Shown: positions 1 through 7,124 of the stretch, piece after piece
Position numbering within the stretch: position 1 is the stretch's first letter
Layout of the letters: every line of letters begins with the position of its first letter
Assembly (NCBI GenBank): GCA_934675695.1
Contig: CAKURN010000031.1
Coordinates: forward strand, 1 to 10,402
Source: an uncultured Candidatus Melainabacteria bacterium
Lineage (GTDB): Bacteria; Cyanobacteriota; Vampirovibrionia; Gastranaerophilales; Gastranaerophilaceae
Direction of reading: 5' to 3'
DNA length: 10,402 nt
Position numbers and translations under genes: made by a program
The notes under the pieces: model-generated
What the model was told of the DNA's origin: nothing
Databases searched by the model: none
Seen by the model: only the letters and a program-made list of their open reading frames with translations

Positions 1-1410
1 GGTACGCATCCAAAGCATATTTTCTCTCCTTTCAGCAACACGTTTGTAGTTTAATAGGTCTTTTACGCTAACATTTCCAGAAACTGAGTTTCCACCCCAT
101 GAACCACAACCTAATGTCAATGATGGTTCCATTTTGAAGTTGTATAAATCACCGATGCCGCCTTGTGAAGATGGTTGGTTGATTAATACACGACATGAAG
201 GCATTTTCTTAGCATAAGCATCAATTCTATCTTTTTTACGTTCATCTGTATAAAGTACAGAAGTGTGACCAGCACCACCTCTAGATACTAGGTAGTATGC
301 TGATTCAGCCGCTTGTTCAAAGTTTTCTGCTCTATACATAGCTAAAATTGGAGATAATTTTTCTCTAGAGAATGGGTCATCCCAATCTACAGCTGGTCTT
401 TGACCGATTAAAACTTTTGCGTTTTCAGGCACTTCAAAACCTGCCATTTTTGCGATTTTGTATGCAGATTGACCAACGATTGCAGCATTTGCTGTTCCTC
501 TTTTTGGGTCAATAAATTCAAAATCAATTAATTTTTGCATTTCTGCGTCAGACATAATGTATGCACCACGATATGCAAATTCTTTTCTTACTTCTTCGTA
601 TACGCTGTCTACAACAACTACTGATTGTTCAGAAGCACAAATCATACCGTTGTCGAAAGTTTTTGACATTAATATAGAAGAAACTGCCATTTTAATATCA
701 GCTGTTTCATCAATTACAACAGAAGTGTTACCAGGGCCTACACCTAAAGCCGGGTGACCAGATGAATAAGCAGCTTTAACCATGCCAGGACCGCCAGTTG
801 CTAATATACAAGCGATTTTGTTGTGTTTCATCAAACCACCGGAAATAGCAACGCCATCAGCTTCCGGTGCAATTTCGATCCAAGAAATAATATCTTTTGG
901 TGCACCTGCTTTAACTGCTGCTTCTAAAACTATTCTTGCAGCTGCAATAGTAGCTTCTTTAGCACGTGGGTGTGGTGAGAAGATGATACCGTTTCTGGTT
1001 TTTAATGCGATTAATGATTTGAATATCGCAGTTGATGTTGGGTTTGTAGTAGGAACAATACCTGCTAATACACCCAAAGGTTCAGCAACGATTTTTACGC
1101 CGTTTTCTATATCGTTTTCGATTACACCACAAGTTTTTGTATTTTTGTGTTTGTTGTAAATATACTCAGCGGCAAAGTGGTTTTTGATAACTTTATCTTC
1201 GATAATACCCATGCCTGTTTCTTCTACTGCCATACGAGCTAGTGGAATACGTGCTTTGTCTGCTGCTGTTGCTGCTGCTTTGAAAATTTTGTCTACTTGT
1301 TCTTGTGAAAAAGTAGCATATTCTTTTTGAGCTGCAACAACTCTGTCAACCAATGCATCTAATTGTTCAACGGTTGCAATTAGACCATTTTCCATTGTTT
1401 GAGTTGTCAT
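1..1410 (-). CDS. adhE: Bifunctional aldehyde-alcohol dehydrogenase AdhE, N-terminal part (3' end outside window)
   Basis: AdhE reduces acetyl-CoA to acetaldehyde and then ethanol, using NADH, in fermentation; it acts in the cytoplasm, usually as spirosome filaments. The 470 residues visible cover the CoA-acylating aldehyde dehydrogenase half. The catalytic cysteine is Cys258 in MICASEQ, matching the family motif around E. coli Cys246. PTTNPTST and GGPGMVKAAYSSG are typical nucleotide-binding and active-site stretches. The window ends just after VAERRENMLW, the conserved linker to the iron-dependent alcohol dehydrogenase half, so that half (about 400 residues) must lie to the left. This linker separates it from a stand-alone aldehyde dehydrogenase, though a break beyond the edge cannot be excluded. 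The ATG at 1410 is chosen because AAAGGAG sits 10 bases upstream (1421-1427). It is transcribed alone, divergently from the TOPRIM gene. No frameshift is seen. Confidence 0.95.
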   Translation of the reverse strand, partial: MTTQTMENGLIATVEQLDALVDRVVAAQKEYATFSQEQVDKIFKAAATAADKARIPLARMAVEETGMGIIEDKVIKNHFAAEYIYNKHKNTKTCGVIENDIENGVKIVAEPLGVLAGIVPTTNPTSTAIFKSLIALKTRNGIIFSPHPRAKEATIAAARIVLEAAVKAGAPKDIISWIEIAPEADGVAISGGLMKHNKIACILATGGPGMVKAAYSSGHPALGVGPGNTSVVIDETADIKMAVSSILMSKTFDNGMICASEQSVVVVDSVYEEVRKEFAYRGAYIMSDAEMQKLIDFEFIDPKRGTANAAIVGQSAYKIAKMAGFEVPENAKVLIGQRPAVDWDDPFSREKLSPILAMYRAENFEQAAESAYYLVSRGGAGHTSVLYTDERKKDRIDAYAKKMPSCRVLINQPSSQGGIGDLYNFKMEPSLTLGCGSWGGNSVSGNVSVKDLLNYKRVAERRENMLWMRT

Positions 1411-1420
1411 AAATGTTCGT

Positions 1421-1427
1421 CTCCTTT
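1421..1427 (-). promoter_or_regulatory. Ribosome binding site of adhE
   Basis: AAAGGAG on the minus strand, 10 bases before the ATG at 1410. It supports that ATG over the in-frame Met at residue 6, which has no comparable site. Confidence 0.75.
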
Positions 1428-1450
1428 TCGTGATAAAAATCTCTATTAGA

Positions 1451-1478
1451 ATTTTACATCATAATTCATAAATGTCAA
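1451..1478 (-). promoter_or_regulatory. Sigma70-type promoter of adhE
   Basis: On the minus strand, a consensus -35 TTGACA (1473-1478) is followed by a 16-base spacer and -10 TAAAAT (1451-1456). Transcription would begin near 1444, giving a leader of about 34 bases that contains the AAAGGAG site. A second TATAAT (1478-1483) lies just upstream but has no good -35. An inverted repeat, ATAATT-N10-AATTAT (1461-1482), spans the -35 and spacer and could be an operator. No clear Rex or FNR consensus is present. Confidence 0.65.
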
Positions 1479-1500
1479 TTATACACTTAAAAATATTTTC

Positions 1501-1529
1501 TTGCTTGATTTACTTGATTATTGTATTTT
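1501..1529 (+). promoter_or_regulatory. Possible promoter of the TOPRIM/SDR gene pair
   Basis: TTGCTT (1501-1506), a 17-base spacer, then TATTTT (1524-1529). The predicted start of transcription is about 1536, exactly at the ATG of the next gene, which would make that message leaderless. Both hexamers are imperfect and the region is very AT-rich, so the match could be chance. Confidence 0.3.
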
Positions 1530-1535
1530 TTATTT

Positions 1536-2510
1536 ATGAAATTTAAAAAAATTCCTGATGATTATTTTTTCACGATTTTAGATAGGCTTACTCGTTTTGA
1601 GCCTGCTTTTGTTCGTTATGAAAGGGTATTTGATGATATTATATCTAAATTTCTTTTAGATATTTCTTTTAAAAAGAATCTTTTATTGAGTGAAAAAATA
1701 TCAATAGTAGAAGAAATTCTAGAGTATTCACTAGATAGTAACGATGTCGACAGTGAAACAAAAGAAAAACTTTTACTATTAGAAAAAACTTATTTTATTG
1801 ATAATGAAATTTCAAATATATACTTAAATTCTAATATAAATTATAAAAAAATGTTTGAAAAAATAGATTTGACAAGGGCTTTACCTCACAATTTGCTATT
1901 TTTTAAATATTTGTTAGATTGCAAAAACTCAATTACTCTAAAAGAAAAAAGAAAAGAAAAATCGCTTCTTTTTCCGGTTGAAAAAGTCCTCTTATGTGAA
2001 GGACAGACGGAATTTTTGTTGTTAAAAACTTTGTTTAGATTGTTTAATTATGATTTAGATAAAAATGGAATTTTGGTTATTCAAGCAGGTGGCAAAAATC
2101 AAGTTGCAAAAAAATACTACAAAATGCAAGAATACTGTAAACTTCCGTTTTTTGTTTTGCTTGATAAAGATGGTGTTGAGGTTGAAAATTTAATTACATC
2201 AAAATTGAGAAAAATCGACAAATTATACATCATTTCTTGCGGTGAATTTGAAGATTTAATTCCTCAAAATGTAGTAATGAAAATAATAAATTTTATTCAC
2301 AATAACGAATTACCCTGTAATTATGACGATTTTGTTTCTTCTTCTATGGTTTTTAATATTGAAGAAATATATCGAAAATACGGTTTTGGTGAATTTAAAA
2401 AAGCAAATTTTGCACTCGATGCTAAAAATTACATAGAAAAATTTATCAAAGCAGAAGAATTCAAAAATTCTGAAATTACTGATATTTTAGCTACTTTACA
2501 ACAGCTATAA
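1536..2510 (+). CDS. Stand-alone OLD-type TOPRIM domain protein, function unknown
   Basis: A 324-residue protein not recognised as a named gene. The C-terminal half has a TOPRIM fold signature of the OLD-nuclease type: a strand ending in LLCEGQTE (Glu155-Gly156), the AGGKNQVAKKYYK region, LLDKDG (Asp210, Asp212) and CGEFEDL (Glu237/Glu239). In this family these acidic residues bind metal for phosphodiester chemistry. The N-terminal 145 residues look all-helical, charged and without known motifs. There is no Walker A motif, so the ATPase domain of OLD/RecF-like proteins is missing from the chain and no ATPase gene is adjacent. The ATG at 1536 is preferred; an in-frame TTG at 1521 would overlap the predicted -10. 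No ribosome binding site is visible. The SDR gene follows after 20 bases and is probably cotranscribed. A nuclease, primase-like or regulatory role is inference. Confidence 0.75.
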   Translation: MKFKKIPDDYFFTILDRLTRFEPAFVRYERVFDDIISKFLLDISFKKNLLLSEKISIVEEILEYSLDSNDVDSETKEKLLLLEKTYFIDNEISNIYLNSNINYKKMFEKIDLTRALPHNLLFFKYLLDCKNSITLKEKRKEKSLLFPVEKVLLCEGQTEFLLLKTLFRLFNYDLDKNGILVIQAGGKNQVAKKYYKMQEYCKLPFFVLLDKDGVEVENLITSKLRKIDKLYIISCGEFEDLIPQNVVMKIINFIHNNELPCNYDDFVSSSMVFNIEEIYRKYGFGEFKKANFALDAKNYIEKFIKAEEFKNSEITDILATLQQL

Positions 2511-2530
2511 AATTTTATAGAATATATTAG

Positions 2531-3415
2531 ATGGAAAAAATTTTAATCACAGGTGCGGCGGGTTTTTTAGGAGTCAATTTAGCAAAGAAGCTTCTTTTAA
2601 ATGAAAATGTTCTTTTGTTTGGGATTGACAATTTTTCTTCTTCTGATGTGTCAAATTTGTATCAATTGTTGAAAAATAACAGGTATGATTTCACTGAAGG
2701 TGATGTTTTGACTTCTAATTTGCCTTATAGTGACACTATATATCATTTTGCAGGTTGTGCAACTTTTGAAAAATATTATTCAAATAAATATGATTATATT
2801 TTTTCTATGACTAAAATGTTGGATAAAATGTTGAATTATGCTAGTGCTACCGGTGCAAAATTGATTTTAGTCCATGATTTTATTAATTTTAGTAAATATA
2901 CGAAAAAGAAAAACTGCTACTACAATTACTTAAAACTAGCAGAAAATCTCGTTTTAGAACACAAAGAAAACTACAAAACAAATGTCAAAATAGCAAGATT
3001 GCCTGAACTTTTTGGTGGTAATATTTCAAAATACAATTTGCAATTGATAGAAAAAATAATATTCTATGTGTTATCAAATAAAAGAATCTCATTAGAAAAT
3101 AATTTCGTTGATTACTATACTTTTGTTGAAGATGCTGTTGATGGTTTGATTCTTTTGAAAGATAAATATGTAGATTCTGATATTGTCGACATAGCCAGTA
3201 GAAAAACAACTTCTCTTGTAGATATTGTTCAATTTGTTCTTGAATATACAAAATCGAGTGCAAAAGTTGAAATAAAAAACCCTAATTTAATCAATCCAAA
3301 TTACATTCCAAATACAGAAGTTTTAAAAGAAAACTTTGATTTTGAATGTAATTGTGATTTTAAAAGTAATTTAGCTAAAACAATAGATTATTTTGTTAGT
3401 ATGTATTTTTCTTAA
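2531..3415 (+). CDS. Extended SDR, NAD-dependent epimerase/dehydratase-like, divergent catalytic site
   Basis: A 294-residue extended short-chain dehydrogenase/reductase. GAAGFLG at residues 8-14 is the Rossmann glycine motif, Asp33 in GIDNF is placed to bind the NAD ribose, and DTIYHFAG (68-75) matches the DxIYHLA strand. Tyr131 and Lys135 form the YxxxK catalytic pair. The run from IDNFSS to the YHFAGCA region most resembles UDP-glucuronate decarboxylase and related nucleotide-sugar enzymes. Where those have a catalytic Ser/Thr strand before YG (ASTSEVYG), this protein has VHDFINFS (114-121), so the third catalytic residue seems absent, and the stretch before Tyr131 is short. It could be a binding or regulatory homologue, or act with another residue. 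No ribosome binding site is visible before the ATG. Its TAA overlaps the murE stop on the other strand. Confidence 0.8.
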   Translation: MEKILITGAAGFLGVNLAKKLLLNENVLLFGIDNFSSSDVSNLYQLLKNNRYDFTEGDVLTSNLPYSDTIYHFAGCATFEKYYSNKYDYIFSMTKMLDKMLNYASATGAKLILVHDFINFSKYTKKKNCYYNYLKLAENLVLEHKENYKTNVKIARLPELFGGNISKYNLQLIEKIIFYVLSNKRISLENNFVDYYTFVEDAVDGLILLKDKYVDSDIVDIASRKTTSLVDIVQFVLEYTKSSAKVEIKNPNLINPNYIPNTEVLKENFDFECNCDFKSNLAKTIDYFVSMYFS

Positions 3416-4878
3416 TTTTCTTTTGCAAATACTTTTGTTACTTCTTCTCTATCGTCAAAATGGATTGTTTTGTCTTTTAAAATTTGGTAATTTTCGTGAC
3501 CTTTTCCAGCTAAAATCAAAACGTCATTTTCGCTAGACAAATCTTTCAGTAATTTTATAGCTAAATGTCTATCCGGTTCTACAAATACTGTTTTTGGATT
3601 AATCAAAGATAAACCTGATAATATATCTGTGATTATTTGTTGCGGGTCTTCGTTTCTGGGGTTATCTGATGTAACTATTATTTTGTCACATAGTTGTTGT
3701 GCGATTTTTCCCATTTTTGGACGTTTTGTGCAATCTCTGTTTCCGCCACAACCAAACATACAAATCAAATTGCCGTTTTTCGGAGTGAGTTCTCTAGCGG
3801 CTCTAAGGATATTTTCTAATCCATCTGGAGTGTGGGCATAGTCGACTATTACCATTGGGTTTGTTTGTACGATTTCAAACCTTCCTGCAACTGATTTTGT
3901 GTTTTCAAGAGCATTTTTAATAGTAACTAAATCGATATTATTAACAATACCAACTCCAACAGAAGCCAAACAGTTATATACACTGAACATTCCATTTAAG
4001 TGAAGTTTGAAATTAACAACTTCGTTTTTGTAATAACAATCAAAAGAAACGCCGTCAGACATAAATTCAATGTTTTTTGCCATTATATCAGAATTGTTTT
4101 TAACACCGTAAGTAAGAATATTTACATCTTTTGGTGTCATTTCTATGAGTTTTTTAGCATATTTGTCGTCATTGTTAATAATTGCATTATTACCTTTTTT
4201 TAATCCTTGGAACAATTTTGCTTTTGCTTTAAAATAATTGTCCATTGTGATGTGGTAATCAAGATGGTCTTGAGTTAGATTTGTAAATACTGCTGTATTG
4301 AAATTACAATTTTTTACTCTAAATTGTTCTAAAGCATGAGATGAAACTTCGGTTACTACATTTAAAATGTCTGATTTTAGAATTTTTTGCAATGTGCATT
4401 GAAGTTCAGGTGCTTGAGGAGTTGTGTGTTTTGCTTCTAAATAATCGTCACCAGAAGACAATTTGTATCCTAAAGTACCGATTAGAGCACATTTTTTGTT
4501 ATTTTGTTCAAATATTTTTTGTACCAAATGGGCAACTGTTGTTTTGCCATTTGTGCCTGTAACCCCGATTAAATTTAATTCATTTGTCGGGTGATGATAA
4601 AAAGCTGCTGCTAAATCAGCAATGCTTTCTTGAGTGGAATCTACTATAAGCTGTGGAATTTCTATGTTGAGCGGTTTTTCGGTTAAAAGAGCAATTGCAC
4701 CTTTTTCAAAAGCACTTTGTGCGAAATTGTGACCATCAACGTGTTCACCTTTTAAACAAACAAAAATTTCATGGGAATTTATTGTGTTTGAATTGTATGA
4801 TATGCCTTTTATATCAACATCTTTAAAATTTAAAACTTCTTTTGGTTTTATACATTCAACTATTTTACTTAAATCCAT
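3412..4878 (-). CDS. murE: UDP-MurNAc-tripeptide synthetase MurE, meso-diaminopimelate type
   Basis: MurE adds the third amino acid to UDP-MurNAc-L-Ala-D-Glu in the cytoplasm, using ATP. The 488 residues match the usual length. The N-terminal domain has the uridine-binding KGEHVDGHNF stretch. The central ATPase has P-loop GVTGTNGKTT (105-114, Lys112), TEVSSHAL and FTNLTQDHLDYH, and YFKAKAKLF carries the usual carbamylated lysine region. The C-terminal domain has AGRFE, VDYAHTPDGL, GCGGNRDCTKRPKMG and AGKGHE (457-462). DNPR at 405-408 is the signature of enzymes that use meso-diaminopimelate rather than lysine. AAGGAAA lies 6 or so bases before the ATG. It is the last gene of the operon, 44 bases after ftsI. 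murF and mraY, which often follow, are not present; a convergent gene abuts instead. Confidence 0.96.
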   Translation of the reverse strand: MDLSKIVECIKPKEVLNFKDVDIKGISYNSNTINSHEIFVCLKGEHVDGHNFAQSAFEKGAIALLTEKPLNIEIPQLIVDSTQESIADLAAAFYHHPTNELNLIGVTGTNGKTTVAHLVQKIFEQNNKKCALIGTLGYKLSSGDDYLEAKHTTPQAPELQCTLQKILKSDILNVVTEVSSHALEQFRVKNCNFNTAVFTNLTQDHLDYHITMDNYFKAKAKLFQGLKKGNNAIINNDDKYAKKLIEMTPKDVNILTYGVKNNSDIMAKNIEFMSDGVSFDCYYKNEVVNFKLHLNGMFSVYNCLASVGVGIVNNIDLVTIKNALENTKSVAGRFEIVQTNPMVIVDYAHTPDGLENILRAARELTPKNGNLICMFGCGGNRDCTKRPKMGKIAQQLCDKIIVTSDNPRNEDPQQIITDILSGLSLINPKTVFVEPDRHLAIKLLKDLSSENDVLILAGKGHENYQILKDKTIHFDDREEVTKVFAKEN

Positions 4879-4922
4879 TTTTCTTTCCTTTTGTATTTTT
4901 ATGTTTATATTTTATCAAAAAA

Positions 4923-6629
4923 TTATTTTTTAGTGTGTTTGTCTGGCGTTAAATTTAATATTCTAACTAATTCAGATGCAATCTCTTTAAAAATTGGAGC
5001 TGCAACTGTAGAACCCCAAATACCTTCACCGGATGGAGAGTCAACTATTACATAAAGCAGTGCTTTTGGGTCAGTTGCAGGGAAATACCCTATCATTGAA
5101 GTGTAGAGTTTATTTGAATAACCTGTTCTATTAACGTTTGGTTTTCTTGATGTACCTGTTTTTGCCGCAACATAAAAATCGTCCAATTTTGCAGGGTTTT
5201 TGCTTACTTCCATTGATTTTACAAGTATATCTGTAATATCTTTAGCATCTTGTTCGTCAAGAATTCTACGTTTTACGATTTTGTTTTCTTCTTCTGCTTT
5301 TGTATATTTAATCAAGTGTGGTGTAATCCAAACTCCGCCATTTGCAATTGCAGCAACTGCTGCAGCCATTTGAATTACAGTTACGGAAGCACCGTATCCA
5401 TATCCCATTGCACCATGGGTTGCAACGTCCCAGTATTTTGTTGCAGGTAACAATCCTGCTGATTCACCGGGTAAATCTATACCTGTTTTTTCGCCAAAAT
5501 TGAATAATTTTAAGCTATCGTAAAATTCTTCATCAGTCATCATTTGAGAAATTTTTATAGAAGCAACATTAGAAGAATGTTGGAATAAATATACTAAATC
5601 AATTATCCCCGGAACGCCTCTTGTTTTGTAGTCGTAGTTTGAAATGTCCCACCAACCGATTTTCATTTTACCAGTGTCGTTGATTTTTGTGTATTTGTTG
5701 ATTTTTTTATTCATAAAACCACAAGCAACAGTGATAATCTTGAATGTTGAACCCGGAGGGTAAATATCTGTTATTGCCCAGTTTTTTATCTCTTGCATTG
5801 TGTATTTATTGTATTGGTTAGGGTCATACCCCGGAGCCATTGCAAGTGCCAGTATTTCACCGTTTGTTGGGTTGATTACAACAGCTGCTGCTCTAGGTGC
5901 GTGAAATTTTTGTATTGCTTTTAAAAGAGATTTTTCGCATATGTGTTGTGCTGCTGAATCAATCGTGAGAGTAAGTGTTTTTCCTTTAACAGGAGTAGAA
6001 ACATCAGCAGGGTTAACGCTTATATTGTAGATAATATCGCCGTTAGCAGATTTTTCGTATGTAATTGTTTTGTCTACATATTCAAGATAGTCTTTAGCTT
6101 TGTATTCTATGCCTGCTGCGGTATCAGCGTTTGGATTGTAAAAACCTAAAACATGAGAAGCAAGAGTACCTTGAGGATAAACACGTTTGTTTTTTACTTC
6201 GTATGATAATTCTCTAAGACCTAGTTTTTTTATTTCACGTACGGTTTTTCTATCCAAATCTTTTTTGATTGTAATTATTCTTTTGTTTGGTTGAGCCAGT
6301 TTTGTTGTTAACTGTTTAACCGGCATTCCAACAAAAGGAGAAAGTTTTTTTGCTAATTCTTCTGGTGTATAGTCATAATACGCAGGATGTGCGTACAAAA
6401 TAAAAGTTGTTTTATCTGCGGCAAGTTTAAAACCGTATCTATCAACGATTTCTCCTCTGAGTACGTACATTTTGGAGATTCTTTGTGATTTTGCTTTTTG
6501 TTTGCAATGTCTAATGTCAAAAATTTGTAAAAGGAATAAATATCCCAAAAACAATGCACAAATAATATAAAATATGGATTGCAAGACGCCTATGCGTCTA
6601 TCGAAATTATTGCCGCTTCTTCCCCTCAC
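4923..6629 (-). CDS. ftsI: Peptidoglycan D,D-transpeptidase FtsI (class B penicillin-binding protein, PBP3-type)
   Basis: This transpeptidase cross-links septal peptidoglycan in the periplasm as part of the divisome and is a beta-lactam target. Its 568 residues comprise a short basic cytoplasmic tail, one membrane anchor (about 15-37), a pedestal domain starting at RGEIVDRYG, and the transpeptidase domain. All three active-site motifs are present: SxxK as Ser294-Thr-Phe-Lys297, SxN as Ser352-Ser-Asn354, and KTG at 490-492. No PASTA domain follows the catalytic domain. The start is GTG at 6629, chosen because GAGGT (6635-6639) lies 5 bases upstream and the next in-frame Met would cut off the anchor. 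The ftsL-like gene ends 12 bases before it. Spo/elongation-type PBP2 is an alternative, but the position between ftsL and murE favours FtsI. Confidence 0.93.
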   Translation of the reverse strand: MRGRSGNNFDRRIGVLQSIFYIICALFLGYLFLLQIFDIRHCKQKAKSQRISKMYVLRGEIVDRYGFKLAADKTTFILYAHPAYYDYTPEELAKKLSPFVGMPVKQLTTKLAQPNKRIITIKKDLDRKTVREIKKLGLRELSYEVKNKRVYPQGTLASHVLGFYNPNADTAAGIEYKAKDYLEYVDKTITYEKSANGDIIYNISVNPADVSTPVKGKTLTLTIDSAAQHICEKSLLKAIQKFHAPRAAAVVINPTNGEILALAMAPGYDPNQYNKYTMQEIKNWAITDIYPPGSTFKIITVACGFMNKKINKYTKINDTGKMKIGWWDISNYDYKTRGVPGIIDLVYLFQHSSNVASIKISQMMTDEEFYDSLKLFNFGEKTGIDLPGESAGLLPATKYWDVATHGAMGYGYGASVTVIQMAAAVAAIANGGVWITPHLIKYTKAEEENKIVKRRILDEQDAKDITDILVKSMEVSKNPAKLDDFYVAAKTGTSRKPNVNRTGYSNKLYTSMIGYFPATDPKALLYVIVDSPSGEGIWGSTVAAPIFKEIASELVRILNLTPDKHTKK

Positions 6630-6634
6630 TTTAA

Positions 6635-6639
6635 ACCTC
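6635..6639 (-). promoter_or_regulatory. Ribosome binding site fixing the GTG start of ftsI
   Basis: GAGGT on the minus strand, 5 bases before the GTG at 6629, inside the 12-base gap after the ftsL-like stop. It supports the non-ATG start. Confidence 0.6.
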
Positions 6640-6641
6640 GA

Positions 6642-7124
6642 TTAATATCCTACAACAAACGCCTGTTTTGTTTTTGCTCCAGATTTAAGATTTATTTGAG
6701 GTAAATCAGTTGCATCAACTTCAACAACCTGCTTTGCTCTTTCTAGTATGTTTGTTTTGGAAACTGCTTTGTCGATATTGTAGTATGATTGTAGAGTGTC
6801 TACTTTGTTTTGAAGCTCGTCGTTTTCATAATTCAATTCTAAAGTTGCTCTAGAAATTTGATTTAATTGAACTTCTTTACAAGAAACAAAATAATAACAA
6901 ATTAAACAAAAGATAACCAAAGTGCCTAATACACTGTACAAAAAGGTATTTACACGTGAAATTATGATTTCTTTGTAAGATTTTTCTTGTACAAAATACC
7001 CGCTAATGATTTGATTGTCTTTGTTTATAATTGGGTTTTGCATTGTGGAATCTTTTTTTATTTGTTTTTTTGATTGATTATGTTTGTTTTGTAGTGATTT
7101 ATATTTGTTGAATGTAGGTTTCAT
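6642..7124 (-). CDS. ftsL: FtsL-like cell division membrane protein
   Basis: A bitopic 160-residue protein. A basic cytoplasmic tail (1-57, rich in Lys/Gln/Asn) is followed by one membrane helix (about 58-80), then a heptad-like periplasmic segment (about 84-115, ISRATLELNYENDELQNKV) and a short tail with ILERAKQ. This is the architecture of FtsL/DivIC, which form a coiled-coil complex that activates FtsW-FtsI. Sequence identity in this family is very low, so the call rests on topology and on the rsmH-ftsL-ftsI order. The start overlaps the rsmH stop as ATGA (7121-7124), indicating translational coupling; Met28 is a possible but less likely start. The cytoplasmic tail is longer than in E. coli FtsL. 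Confidence 0.82.
   Translation of the reverse strand: MKPTFNKYKSLQNKHNQSKKQIKKDSTMQNPIINKDNQIISGYFVQEKSYKEIIISRVNTFLYSVLGTLVIFCLICYYFVSCKEVQLNQISRATLELNYENDELQNKVDTLQSYYNIDKAVSKTNILERAKQVVEVDATDLPQINLKSGAKTKQAFVVGY

Noticed and set aside
782..1159. Open frame of 125 codons on the plus strand
   Set aside because: It lies wholly antisense to adhE, whose frame is clearly conserved; it has no ribosome binding site and no recognisable domain.
2985..3263. Open frame of 92 codons on the minus strand
   Set aside because: Antisense to the SDR gene, with biased residues typical of a shadow frame.
3403..3432. Inverted repeat GTATTT...AAATAC at the murE/SDR junction as a terminator
   Set aside because: Arms are 6 A/T-rich bases with an 18-base loop and no GC stem, too weak for an intrinsic terminator.
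4888..4917. Promoter-like TTGATA-17-TACAAA before murE
   Set aside because: The start of transcription would fall after the murE ribosome binding site, and such matches are expected by chance at this base composition.
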